From a bacterium (GTDB lineage Bacteria > SZUA-79 > Acidulodesulfobacterales > Acidulodesulfobacteraceae), in NCBI GenBank assembly GCA_021821565.1, contig JAKACI010000016.1, forward strand, positions 1-13,953: a stretch of DNA of 13,953 bases, given 5' to 3'. Shown here piece by piece: positions 1 through 7,354 of this stretch. Position 1 is the first letter of the stretch; the number at the start of each line of letters is the position of its first letter. The notes beneath the pieces are model-generated. The model was not told the DNA's origin, made no database searches, and worked only from the letters and a program-made list of their open reading frames with translations. The translations under genes were made by a program, and so were the position numbers.

Positions 1-212
1 ACGAAAGTATAGGAATTTAATGTAAAATAAAATATGATATATATTATAATATTTTCCTACTACACTTTTTATAAAACAGAAAAAATATAAAAATAGTATT
101 CAGTGTTTACAGCATGTTAAAGGAATTAATTTATTGAAATATAGGATTTAGTGTCAAAGTCAGGGCAATTAGAAAAAGAAAAGCATTATCCCCGCCACTC
201 TACCAATATCAT

Positions 213-235
213 TTTTGATATAACGATATTCAAAA
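213..235. other. Bulged hairpin with AACG loop
   Basis: TTTTGATAT (213-221) pairs with ATATTCAAAA (226-235), giving nine base pairs with one bulged T (230) around the loop AACG. The right arm runs into the first AATAACAGGC repeat. The function is unknown. In this AT-rich sequence a chance hairpin is possible. Confidence 0.35.
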
Positions 236-633
236 TAACAGGCTATTTCCATTTTGAAAACAACTCGGTAATTGAAATCAGGCGGCTAAAATAACAGGCA
301 GGTTTCTTTTTTTTTAATTGCCGTTGCCTTTATATTTTATTGCCGAAAGAAACGAACTACAATAGTTTTATTTTGCCTTTTAATTTAATTTTAGTATGTT
401 TTATACTTTAAAATAAAAACCGCATTTAAGATATTCATGTATTACTAATATGCTATGCCCTAAAAAGTTTTTCAATAGCATTATATTCATTCCGCTGTCT
501 AATAAATGAATCTCTTTTGCGTGTCTTATTAATCGTTAATCCGCGCGGGCAATTTTACCAAAAAGTTTGCCATTTTTCAGTTTAAAAAACAATAAATAAA
601 ACAAAGTATTTGACAATCGGTTTAATAACAGGC
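234..633 (+). repeat. AATAACAGGC, three copies
   Basis: Identical ten-base copies lie at 234-243, 290-299 and 624-633, all in the same orientation. The first two share twelve bases (AAAATAACAGGC) and lie 56 bases apart. They could be protein-binding sites for replication or transfer control, which is inference. Confidence 0.4.
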
Positions 634-680
634 AAAAATTATAGTATTTTGCTCTTTAAGTTTAAAAAACAACAAATAAA
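579..680 (+). repeat. 22-base direct repeat, 80 bases apart
   Basis: Positions 579-600 and 659-680 share AGTTTAAAAAACAA followed by AAATAAA, with one mismatch (T593 against C673). The exact 80-base spacing and the match length are more than expected from an A-rich background, but no function can be assigned. Confidence 0.45.
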
Positions 681-798
681 CAAATTTGTTCCGTGTTAAA
701 AAAAATACATAAATTCCTATTAAATCCTCTACTTTTCATCAATCCAGTTCGAAAAACAATATATATTAAAATAATAAATACAAAGTTAAAAAAAACTC

Positions 799-827
799 TT
801 GACAAATCTTATCTTGTTATATATTAT
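799..827 (+). promoter_or_regulatory. Sigma-70 type promoter of the first operon
   Basis: The -35 box TTGACA (799-804) is followed by a 17-base spacer and TATTAT (822-827). It lies 35 bases before the ATG at 863 and precedes the 13-base element CTATCAAGATTAA at 832-844. Confidence 0.75.
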
Positions 828-862
828 ATAGCTATCAAGATTAAGTTTTGGGAGAGGGTCTT

Positions 863-1126
863 ATGAATAAAACAATAATATTAAATTACCTTGCAAAAAA
901 ATTTAATTTAAAAAACGATAACGAAAAAGCTAAAATATTTTCAATTGAAGACGTTATTAAAATTGCCAAGGATATTGATTTTATCCGGAAATCCATAGGG
1001 CACTTGCCGAAAAATAAACGTCAGAGATTAATAGATTTGTCAAATCTGAATAAAATAGAAAGGTTCGTTTATTCCAGCTTCTATAATTTTTATATGAAGA
1101 AAAAAGCGGAAAGAAAGCGAAAATGA
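863..1126 (+). CDS. Hypothetical small basic protein, possibly frame-broken
   Basis: This is an 87-residue lysine- and arginine-rich protein with no signal peptide or membrane helix and no family I recognise. I choose ATG 863 because a strong ribosome site (GGGAGAGGG, 850-858) precedes it; the upstream TTG at 848 lies next to that site and is not a likely start. It is the first gene behind the promoter at 799-827. The frame ends in a run of basic residues just after an A6 tract (1100-1105). From 1107 a +1 frame without its own good start continues with protein-like composition to 1289. The true product may therefore be about 140 residues, made through a frameshift, a sequencing error or a mutation. 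Confidence 0.6.
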   Translation: MNKTIILNYLAKKFNLKNDNEKAKIFSIEDVIKIAKDIDFIRKSIGHLPKNKRQRLIDLSNLNKIERFVYSSFYNFYMKKKAERKRK

Positions 1127-1289
1127 AGAGTTTAAAGGCAAAATAAATGCCAAAATTATAAAAAAATATATTTCCGTATATTATTCTAATTACCATTTTA
1201 CAAAAAGCACGGATAAAATGATTTCTAAAATGAGGCATAAAGCTTATTACGATTTTTCTAAAAATAATTTAAAAATAAAGGGAGACTAA
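1107..1289 (+). other. Out-of-frame coding-like extension
   Basis: In the +1 frame relative to the preceding gene, codons from 1107 read about 60 residues of mixed composition. They include a stretch starting ESENEEFKGK and another around KMISKMRHKAYYDF, and end at TAA 1287-1289. The first ATG in this frame is at 1218 and has no clear ribosome site, so independent expression of the whole segment is unlikely. Joining it to the preceding gene at the A6 tract (1100-1105) by skipping one base would give a protein of about 140 residues. That protein would end four bases before the next gene's ATG, a normal operon spacing. Confidence 0.45.
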
Positions 1290-1292
1290 ATT

Positions 1293-1637
1293 ATGTGCTA
1301 TTATTTGTACAATTTTTCGAATGACGGATTGGCTAGGGTAAAAAAGGATTTCAAAAAAAAGCGAAAAGAACTTAAGGAGTGGGCGTTTATCGATAAGACA
1401 GGCAAAGAAGCGATAAGCAATTTAAAATTTTTATGGCTTTGGGATTTCAAAGAAGGTATGGCTCGTTTTGTAACACGGACAGGATGGGGGTTTATAGACA
1501 AAAGCGGGGAAGAAGTCATAAAAATAGAAAATTGCGACTGGATCGATGATTTTTATGATGGGCTCGCAAGGGTCAAATTTTCCAATGGTTCTATGGGGTT
1601 TTTGAATAAGAGCGGGGTAATTGTGTATTCAACATAA
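1293..1637 (+). CDS. WG-repeat protein, short
   Basis: This 114-residue protein consists of WG repeats (the family also called KWG). Three degenerate units of about 35-45 residues are visible, each with an F/D-x-GLAR- or GMAR-type start and a W/G-F-I/L-(D/N)-K-(S/T)-G turn: WAFIDKTGKEAI, WGFIDKSGEEVI and MGFLNKSG. Such repeats form small beta modules used for binding; targets vary and none can be named here. There is no signal peptide. The protein starts inside a repeat, so it is either a short family member or a remnant of a longer one. ATG 1293 has a strong site (AAGGGAG, 1278-1284). It probably shares a transcript with the preceding gene, and the promoter of the next operon follows its stop within ten bases. 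Confidence 0.8.
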   Translation: MCYYLYNFSNDGLARVKKDFKKKRKELKEWAFIDKTGKEAISNLKFLWLWDFKEGMARFVTRTGWGFIDKSGEEVIKIENCDWIDDFYDGLARVKFSNGSMGFLNKSGVIVYST

Positions 1638-1643
1638 TTTTTT

Positions 1644-1672
1644 TTGTATATTTTTTTATACTATGTTATAAT
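1644..1672 (+). promoter_or_regulatory. Extended -10 promoter of the traG operon
   Basis: TTGTAT (1644-1649), a 17-base spacer and a perfect TATAAT (1667-1672) preceded by TG (1664-1665), which is the extended -10 form. The shared element CTATCAAGATTAA begins at the next base. The ATG of the first membrane protein lies 49 bases downstream of the -10 box. Confidence 0.75.
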
Positions 1673-1721
1673 CTATCAAGATTAATAATTTAATCTATCA
1701 ATAATTAAAGGGAGAAACTAT

Positions 1722-2219
1722 ATGAAAGCAAAAATATTGCTATTTGAATTATGGGAAGGATTGTTTAGAAATGCAAAGTTTATATTTTTGTGCTCGTTTA
1801 TTTTATCAATAGTTCCTCTCTCTTTTTATTTAGCATTATACGTTAAAACCGGCGTTTTTGCTATACATCACGTATTGTTTTTTTATTTATTTTCAGTTGT
1901 TATATCCACTCTTCAAGTTGTTGCATTTGAAGACGAATTCGAAAAACCGCGCATGCAGGGTGAACTCGCTTTCAGAGTGTTATTGTTTTTGTTGTTGATT
2001 TTTATTTTTTCCGTTCTTATCGAATATTCAACCGCCGTTTTTTTTATTAAATCGCATTTACTTTCATATATATTCAGCGGTTTTATGATTTTTATGTCCA
2101 TCTTATTAGATGTTTCTATAATCGCTTTTATAGTAACGATGTCCTACGATAAATTATATGTTTTTTTATACAATAAATTTGAATCTTTTTACATATTTTT
2201 CAATAAAAGAATAATTTAA
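1722..2219 (+). CDS. Four-helix inner-membrane protein, unknown
   Basis: This 165-residue protein is very hydrophobic. Likely helices lie at about residues 20-42, 47-68, 84-107 and 113-140, with a charged loop (FEDEFEKPR) near 69-77 and an aromatic, basic C-terminus. There is no cleavable signal and no catalytic motif. The start has a strong site (AAAGGGAGA) about ten bases upstream. It is the first gene of a three-gene unit ending in the TraG-like protein, so a role in the conjugation envelope complex is plausible, but I recognise no tra family. The next gene has a similar size and topology, and the two may be diverged paralogues. Confidence 0.75.
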   Translation: MKAKILLFELWEGLFRNAKFIFLCSFILSIVPLSFYLALYVKTGVFAIHHVLFFYLFSVVISTLQVVAFEDEFEKPRMQGELAFRVLLFLLLIFIFSVLIEYSTAVFFIKSHLLSYIFSGFMIFMSILLDVSIIAFIVTMSYDKLYVFLYNKFESFYIFFNKRII

Positions 2220-2233
2220 TAGGAATAAAATTT

Positions 2234-2719
2234 ATGAATACAAAACTTAAAAAGATTTTAGAGATTTTTCTTGCTGCAGAAATGCTTATTTTTTCCGCTT
2301 TCCCGTCGCTTTCTTCTTTCTACGAAAATAATGCAATCGCAAGATATATTTTTTTTTATTTTATTTTGTTTTTCCTTACGACATTCGTCATCTTTATAAT
2401 TTTTACGCCGCCGCTCGGAAAGCAAGAAATAAAACAAATTTTTCGCGTTATTTTATTTTTCTATGTGCCTTTGATGTTTATTACTAATGCGACTACTAAC
2501 TTATTTTTTATGTCGTCTATTCCTTTCACGGAAGAGGTTATTTACATAGCATGCTCTATTTTTATTATTATATCTGCGCTCGCATTCGCTATTTGCGGAA
2601 TAATATCAATTCGTTCACAAGGCACTAAATTTAGAATTTTATACAGTTTTTCAGAAAAATTATATAAAAAAATTGAAAAACTTGCCGAAAAAAAAATAAA
2701 GACAAATAATAGAGGATAA
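2234..2719 (+). CDS. Four-helix inner-membrane protein, unknown
   Basis: This 161-residue membrane protein has likely helices at about residues 8-28, 37-57, 70-95 and 101-125, followed by a basic, coiled-coil-prone tail rich in lysine and glutamate (KLYKKIEKLAEKKIK). It begins 14 bases after the previous stop with an AGGA ribosome site, and the TraG-like gene starts six bases after its own stop, so the three are surely co-transcribed. No family is recognised. The similar size and topology of the preceding protein suggest they may act together, perhaps as small membrane partners of TraG. That is inference from position only. Confidence 0.75.
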   Translation: MNTKLKKILEIFLAAEMLIFSAFPSLSSFYENNAIARYIFFYFILFFLTTFVIFIIFTPPLGKQEIKQIFRVILFFYVPLMFITNATTNLFFMSSIPFTEEVIYIACSIFIIISALAFAICGIISIRSQGTKFRILYSFSEKLYKKIEKLAEKKIKTNNRG

Positions 2720-2725
2720 TAAATT

Positions 2726-5700
2726 ATGACGCTTGAGTTAGTAAGTTACGGAAACGGAGCTCTTTTAACAAAAGTAATTATGGCAGTAAGCTACATAATG
2801 AGCAATACAAATTACAATACCTTGATCCAATTAGTTGTAGTTTTTGCTTTTGTCGTTGGGCTTACATTGGCGCACCGAGACAACATCGCCGGCGGTTCGG
2901 TGGCGCTGAGACTAATCGTTACTTTTTCAATTGGAGCTATAGTTTGGACAAGTTTTAACTTGCCTCAAGACACCGTTATCGTCTACGACCCCGTTAATAA
3001 TTATCAGACTTCCGTCAAAAACGTTCCCGTTCCTTTAGCTTTGCCGATGTATTTAGAAAATAGCATAGGCAACGGACTTGCTTCGTTATACGACGCTTAT
3101 ATGGGTTCAAGCGGATTCCCTTCATCTTTAAGCTATAATAATACCGGTTTCAACTGGGGTTCCGTAGCTACCCAGCAGCTCCAAAACGTTAATTTCGTCA
3201 ATCCCTACGACCAAGCCACTATTAACAGCTATCTTGTAAACTGCTACTTTCCCGCCGTTCAATTGGGACACGCAAACTTATTAGATTTATACAACTCCGA
3301 TAATATTTTGCAGACGCTCGAACAAGGTTCTCAAACAAGCGACGCTTTTCTTGCTCAGATTTACAATTCTACTACGGGTCAAAGCAATTACGAAGACTGT
3401 AACACCGCTTATAATTATATAGTCGGCATGGTAAACGCTACCGTCTCGACCGGCAGTACCGCCCAATCATACGCCGCCACCGTGGACGGAAAAACGCAGG
3501 CTCACGGTTTAACATTGGCTCAGGTAACAGACGATTCAGGACCTGCCGCCGATTTTTTATTAAACACGGGTCTTAGCTCTCAGCAGTTAATAGCTCAAAC
3601 GGCTCTCGCAAACAGTATGTCTCCCGCTTTTCAACAGTTTTCGGAAAAGTACGGAGTGCCGAACAATAACTTAAGCTTCGGCGTGGCTCAGACGGAATAT
3701 CAGCAGCAGACCGTCTGGACGCAAACCGCCTTTATGGCGAGAATGTTTCTTCCTATTTTGCATTTTATTATGGAAGCGATTATATTCGGTTCTTTTCCGT
3801 TAATATTTCTGATGACCTTAATACCCGGATATTCCAAAAAAGCTTTCGGCTATATTATGTCTATGCTTATGTGGCTGACGTTCTGGGCTCCCTTAATGTC
3901 TATCTTAAACGGTCTTTCCGCTTGGATGATATCTACTAACGGTTTTCCTTTAAACGTAACGGGAGGGAACGTCAACCTTAACGATATGGGTTATATTTTC
4001 AGCACTTTAAGACAATGGGCGTCTATGATAGGCTCCATGAGCATGGCAGTTCCTATGCTCGCTTACGGTCTTGCGACTATGTCAAACTTTGTCGGAATGG
4101 AAGTGGTAGCCGCGGCAACGGGAGCGATATCCGGAGGAATAAACACCGCCGCCCAGTCCGTTGCTACCGAACAGGGAGCTCAAAGTATGCAGGGGCAGGG
4201 TCAGCAAATGATGCAGAATCAGGCGAACAAAGCTTATACGGATCCGTCTCAATTTGACGGACTAATGGAAAATAACTCGGAAGCGGCGGCGGCTCATCAG
4301 CAGTATTTGTCAAAATACATAGGTCAGCACGGAATGGAAAATGTGGCAAATGCGGAATTGGCGGGAGCGAATTATACTTACGGTCAAAAATCCACGCTGG
4401 GAACAAACGCGGAACATTTCGGAGAATTAAACGCAAAACAGCAAATGGGTTCGCTTCAGGGATTGGATACTATTGCAAAAGCGAATGATTTTACTATGGA
4501 GCAGACGTCCGCTTTCATCAGCGAATACGGCGGGTTTTCCACGCTCAACAAAGCCAGAGGAACGGAAGCCGGCTTGGGCGGGTCTTTAACGTCTGGCAAG
4601 GTAAACGCCGAACAGACGGAAATAGATTCGTTCAATTCTGCAAAAGTCAACGATATGCTCGGGTTATATCAAAAAGAAGGCATGTCGCCTACGCAGGCGG
4701 GTTCTCAAATCGCAAAAACCAACGGCATAGCCGTAGCCGTGAAAGACGGAAAAGAAAACGTATATTTCGGAAAAAACGGAAACGTCGCTATGGTAACCGG
4801 TCAGACCGTGCAGAACGGATATACGGAAAACTGGGTTAAGGACGGAAAGGGACAGACGATATTTACAGATAGAAAGGCAGGTAGCAATACCGTAAACGGA
4901 AACTTTACGAAACAGGGCAATTACGTTGAAACATACGACGGTCATAAATATGTTTTTGGAACAAAAGCCGACGGAGCTACTCAAAATATAAACGATTATG
5001 CAAGACGATATATGGAAGCGAAAAATGCTTTATCTGGCGGTTTGGCGGGATATTCAAGCCCGCAAAGAGCTGTTCAAGTTTTGGATGAAGCCAAAACTCT
5101 TGCCAAAGAAGGACAATTTAAAGCGGCGGGAGCTGTTCTAAGAACATTCAATATGAATCCAAACCAATATAAAACCGAAGGAGCTTATTCCGTGCCGTCT
5201 ATAGAAAATGCGGCAAATTCAAGAATAGACGCTATTCAAAGAGAAGAGCATAACATGCGTAGCGCCGGCAACGGTATGGTTGCCTCTTCTATAGCGTATC
5301 ATAAAGAAGCGGCTGCAACAGGCGCTCCGATGCCAAACGCTAACCAGTCGTTTTATGAAACGACGGCAAAACCGCTTCAGGAGTTTTATAATACGCAGTT
5401 ATCTACTTCGGTTAAAAACGGGGTTGCAAGCGATAGCGGAAGTAAGAGTTCAACAGCTAGCAAAAGTACATTCGAACAAAGTTATAATATTGGAGTTAAT
5501 ATTGGAAAGATTATAGACCCTGCCGGCGGGCTTGATATAGGAACAAGCGGCGGATATACACATGCAACTGTTTATTCATCCGAACAATATAGCAGCTTTA
5601 AGCATGATTGGTCTAATGCCTCGACCGTTGAAGCAAGAACAAACGTCTTAATGAAAAGTTACAGCGAGGGCTTAAGCAATATCGATAACATGAATATATC

Positions 5701-5761
5701 CGGAACGGAGAAAGCGGAACTTAAGGCAAAGCTATTGCAAGGGTTTTATGGAGCGGCTTAA
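2726..5761 (+). CDS. traG: Conjugal transfer protein, TraG N-terminal type
   Basis: This 1011-residue protein resembles the F-type TraG N-terminal family, which in F-like type IV secretion supports pilus assembly and mating-pair stabilisation; F TraG itself is somewhat shorter. Helices are visible near residues 31-50, 59-76, 340-367, 374-396 and 432-455. The long periplasmic segment (about 80-335) carries two cysteines, C173 and C225, that could form a disulfide. After residue 470 comes a large soluble Gln/Ala/Ser/Gly-rich region with no membrane span, matching the C-terminal domain that acts at the mating junction in F. ATG 2726 follows an AGAGGA site. Base composition is clearly richer in G+C than the flanking genes. 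No other tra gene is visible, so the rest of the system must lie elsewhere. It ends ten bases from a convergent gene. Confidence 0.8.
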   Translation: MTLELVSYGNGALLTKVIMAVSYIMSNTNYNTLIQLVVVFAFVVGLTLAHRDNIAGGSVALRLIVTFSIGAIVWTSFNLPQDTVIVYDPVNNYQTSVKNVPVPLALPMYLENSIGNGLASLYDAYMGSSGFPSSLSYNNTGFNWGSVATQQLQNVNFVNPYDQATINSYLVNCYFPAVQLGHANLLDLYNSDNILQTLEQGSQTSDAFLAQIYNSTTGQSNYEDCNTAYNYIVGMVNATVSTGSTAQSYAATVDGKTQAHGLTLAQVTDDSGPAADFLLNTGLSSQQLIAQTALANSMSPAFQQFSEKYGVPNNNLSFGVAQTEYQQQTVWTQTAFMARMFLPILHFIMEAIIFGSFPLIFLMTLIPGYSKKAFGYIMSMLMWLTFWAPLMSILNGLSAWMISTNGFPLNVTGGNVNLNDMGYIFSTLRQWASMIGSMSMAVPMLAYGLATMSNFVGMEVVAAATGAISGGINTAAQSVATEQGAQSMQGQGQQMMQNQANKAYTDPSQFDGLMENNSEAAAAHQQYLSKYIGQHGMENVANAELAGANYTYGQKSTLGTNAEHFGELNAKQQMGSLQGLDTIAKANDFTMEQTSAFISEYGGFSTLNKARGTEAGLGGSLTSGKVNAEQTEIDSFNSAKVNDMLGLYQKEGMSPTQAGSQIAKTNGIAVAVKDGKENVYFGKNGNVAMVTGQTVQNGYTENWVKDGKGQTIFTDRKAGSNTVNGNFTKQGNYVETYDGHKYVFGTKADGATQNINDYARRYMEAKNALSGGLAGYSSPQRAVQVLDEAKTLAKEGQFKAAGAVLRTFNMNPNQYKTEGAYSVPSIENAANSRIDAIQREEHNMRSAGNGMVASSIAYHKEAAATGAPMPNANQSFYETTAKPLQEFYNTQLSTSVKNGVASDSGSKSSTASKSTFEQSYNIGVNIGKIIDPAGGLDIGTSGGYTHATVYSSEQYSSFKHDWSNASTVEARTNVLMKSYSEGLSNIDNMNISGTEKAELKAKLLQGFYGAA

Positions 5762-5771
5762 ATATTAATTA

Positions 5772-6008
5772 TTAATCGTTTTCACCATAAGCATTTCCAG
5801 ACACATCAATACAAGAACCTTTTATCATTGGAAGACCTGAAGCTGGATTTATTCTTGTAAAATCATTATCAGGAACCGTCTTAATCTTTTGTATCTCGTC
5901 TTGCAATTCTTGGTCGGTCATTTTTTTTCTTCTGTAATAGATTGCTACGATCGCAATTACAAACGGTATAGGCGGAAGAACCAACTGTAATAATTCGTTT
6001 ATATTCAT
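5772..6008 (-). CDS. Small single-pass membrane protein
   Basis: This 78-residue protein has one N-terminal membrane helix (about residues 8-25) followed by a basic stop-transfer patch YYRRKK and a soluble tail with the sequence NPASGLPMIKG near the end. The tail would lie in the cytosol by the positive-inside rule. The start has an AAGGA ribosome site nine bases upstream. It lies 34 bases after a 47-residue membrane gene on the same strand and shares its promoter (6273-6301). No family is recognised. It converges on the TraG-like gene with only ten bases between stops. Small membrane proteins of this type occur in phage and plasmid cargo, but no function can be assigned. Confidence 0.6.
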   Translation of the reverse strand: MNINELLQLVLPPIPFVIAIVAIYYRRKKMTDQELQDEIQKIKTVPDNDFTRINPASGLPMIKGSCIDVSGNAYGEND

Positions 6009-6042
6009 AATATTTTATCCTTATTATAATTATATTGCGTTA

Positions 6043-6186
6043 TTATAATAAATTAAAAATCGAAATACCGGAAATAGCATCATTGATACCTTCGGCAAAT
6101 TTCCGGTATTTTGGCGATATATTTGATAAAATTATATGTCCCAATACGGCACCGACTACTAAAAATATTAAATGTTCTTTTTTCAT
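6043..6186 (-). CDS. 47-residue membrane peptide
   Basis: This short gene reads MKKEHLIFLVVGAVLGHII at its start, a single glycine-containing membrane helix (about residues 5-21), followed by a basic segment (PKYRKF) and a polar or hydrophobic tail. Its start has a near-perfect ribosome site (AAAGGAG) eight bases upstream. It sits behind a clear promoter and conserved leader hairpin, and the 78-residue membrane protein follows, so expression is well supported despite the small size. It may be a holin-like, toxin-like or regulatory membrane peptide, none of which the sequence proves. Confidence 0.65.
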   Translation of the reverse strand: MKKEHLIFLVVGAVLGHIILSNISPKYRKFAEGINDAISGISIFNLL

Positions 6187-6239
6187 TTTCTTATCTCCTT
6201 TGCCTATTACCTCACAGGGCAATTAAAATTAACTTTACC

Positions 6240-6262
6240 GCCTCTATTCCCTCGATAGAGGC
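6240..6262 (-). promoter_or_regulatory. Leader hairpin with GGGA loop, copy 1
   Basis: On the minus-strand RNA, GCCUCUAU pairs perfectly with AUAGAGGC around the loop CGAGGGA. It lies a few bases after the expected transcription start and about 54 bases before the ATG at 6186. The same hairpin recurs at 7802-7823. It could bind a CsrA-type regulator, which prefers GGA in hairpin loops, or protect the 5' end of the messenger. Confidence 0.5.
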
Positions 6263-6272
6263 TCTTAACTTA

Positions 6273-6332
6273 TATATACTACTAAATATATTAAAAGTCA
6301 AATTAATGGCGGAAAAGGGCGGATAAGGGCGG
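6273..6332 (-). promoter_or_regulatory. Recurrent cargo promoter, copy 1
   Basis: Read on the minus strand, the -35 box TTGACT (6301-6296), a 17-base spacer and TATATA (6278-6273) form a good promoter for the 47- and 78-residue genes. Just upstream on the plus strand GGCGG, GGGCGG and GGGCGG lie at 6308-6312, 6317-6322 and 6327-6332, spaced ten bases and therefore on one helical face. This suggests an activator site. Confidence 0.65.
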
Positions 6333-6405
6333 TAATTAAAGCATATAAAAAGATAGATACTACGGGGAATTGCGGTAATACAAAATAATAATAAATTTAT
6401 AAATA

Positions 6406-7269
6406 TCAAATAAAGAAATCGTCATTTCCGATAAATCTTTTATGATTGTTTCTAAAATTTTGCGGTTGATAAATTATTCCTTGCCAATCCCAAATTTTTG
6501 AGTGATTTAATTCAATTTTTATGGATAAAAAATTATCTCTAAAAATATTCCATATCCCTATAAAATTATTCTGGCAATCTTCTGATATAACGCAATTATC
6601 TAATTTACAATCATTGTTGCAATTAAGATAATATTCAAAAGATTTTCTCATTATACCTATAATAATATCTACAATTTTTATAGATGTGGACAATTCATGC
6701 AATGAACTATCGTTAGGTCTTTTAGAAATAAAATGTGGTCCGTCAAGTCTTATATTCTTTTGATTTGCAAGATTTTTTATAGCCTGTTCTATTTGTGATT
6801 CTCTTTGAATATTCCTATCTAAACACCATTTTATAGAATAATCGTAATCATGAACCGTAAATCCATACTTTTTTACAAAACTAAAAATTCTTTTAAAACA
6901 TAATTCATATCCGCGCCAAATAAAATATTCGTGCATTTCTTTTTGATTAGTTCTGGTTATAATCTCATTTTCTTGTTTGTTTAAAATAAAAATAGAAAAA
7001 TAGATAAATATATTATTTTGTTTTGCTGTTTTACTAAATTCGGAAATAAAATCATATAAAGTATTTGGATTGTTTTTTGCAACACCTTTTAAATCAGACC
7101 ATTTTCTTAGCGGAGAGTTAAGGTATTTTCTTGAAATAGAGCGAGCTATGTTATTTATACTTAATAAATTCTTTTCTTCCGTCAACATGGTTCCGGATAT
7201 AAAGCTTTTAGTTCCTTTACTATAAGAAAGTCCCGTATCTCCACACTCATCCGAAATAATAATAAACAT
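6406..7269 (-). CDS. DUF3800 family protein
   Basis: This 287-residue protein is recognised as DUF3800 by the N-terminal SDECGDTG motif (D7, E8, D11), a strand and SGT turn near 21-28, a KWSDLKG segment (56-62, the usual lysine-containing site), a mid-protein aspartate region (HDYDYSIKWCLDRN, 140-153) and the C-terminal IVDIIIGI helix (199-206, D201). The acidic residues fit the nuclease-like, RNase H-type fold often proposed for this family. Its biochemical role is not settled, though members are common in phage, plasmid and defence loci. The start is fixed by the N-terminal motif, yet no ribosome site precedes ATG 7269. Instead a branched hairpin and a U9 tract end twelve bases upstream, so expression must depend on read-through or RNA control. 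A cysteine cluster (C217, C221, C226, C232) is also present. Confidence 0.75.
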   Translation of the reverse strand: MFIIISDECGDTGLSYSKGTKSFISGTMLTEEKNLLSINNIARSISRKYLNSPLRKWSDLKGVAKNNPNTLYDFISEFSKTAKQNNIFIYFSIFILNKQENEIITRTNQKEMHEYFIWRGYELCFKRIFSFVKKYGFTVHDYDYSIKWCLDRNIQRESQIEQAIKNLANQKNIRLDGPHFISKRPNDSSLHELSTSIKIVDIIIGIMRKSFEYYLNCNNDCKLDNCVISEDCQNNFIGIWNIFRDNFLSIKIELNHSKIWDWQGIIYQPQNFRNNHKRFIGNDDFFI

Positions 7270-7280
7270 AATTTTTAGAT

Positions 7281-7354
7281 AAAAAAAAATACCTGCGTTT
7301 CCATTCTCTAGTGAGAATTGCGTCTCGACATAGGCGAGACACGCGCAGGTATTT
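7281..7354 (-). terminator. Branched Rho-independent terminator
   Basis: The closing stem CGCAGGTATTT with its complement is followed directly on the minus strand by nine T residues (7289-7281). Only twelve bases separate this from the DUF3800 ATG, so it controls or limits transcription into that gene. On the plus strand the T-run is poor, so it is probably one-directional. Confidence 0.65.

Larger units (their letters stand above)
1..798. other. Non-coding region with short repeats
   Basis: No convincing gene is visible in about 0.8 kb. Open frames are short and have neither ribosome sites nor coding character. What it does hold is three copies of AATAACAGGC (234-243, 290-299, 624-633), a 22-base direct repeat (579-600, 659-680), a bulged hairpin (213-235) and a GC-rich palindrome CCGCGCGG (541-548) in otherwise AT-rich DNA. 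Next to conjugation genes such a region could be an origin of transfer or replication, or only a control region. No relaxase or replication gene is in view to support either. Confidence 0.5.
832..1701 (+). repeat. Shared CTATCAAGATTAA element at two promoters
   Basis: The same 13 bases occur at 832-844 and 1673-1685, each time within five bases after a predicted -10 box. At the second site TAATCTATCAA is repeated at 1669-1679 and 1691-1701, exactly 22 bases apart, or about two helical turns. The position suggests an operator or initial-transcribed control site shared by the two operons. Confidence 0.5.

Noticed and set aside
610..645. TTGACA at 610-615 with TATAGT at 640-645 as a promoter
   Set aside because: The spacer is 24 bases, too long, and no gene follows within 200 bases.
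981..1238. 85-residue minus-strand frame
   Set aside because: It lies antisense to the first gene and its extension, without ribosome site or promoter; low-complexity hydrophobic composition is typical of the shadow of lysine-rich coding DNA.
4015..4984. Several frames inside the traG gene on both strands
   Set aside because: They are shadows of a long, clearly coding frame and carry low-complexity arginine, proline or serine runs.
6035..6326. Two plus-strand frames (63 and 71 residues)
   Set aside because: They lie antisense to the well-supported 47-residue gene and run into the recurrent promoter; no ribosome sites.
6212..6409. 65-residue minus-strand frame beginning at the DUF3800 stop
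   Set aside because: It reads straight through the conserved GGGCGG repeats and promoter copy 1, which recur elsewhere as non-coding DNA; no good ribosome site.
7287..7354. Integron attC site or IS end for the Y-shaped palindrome
   Set aside because: No integrase or transposase is near, the stem order does not match attC boxes, and promoter plus U-tract favour an RNA explanation.
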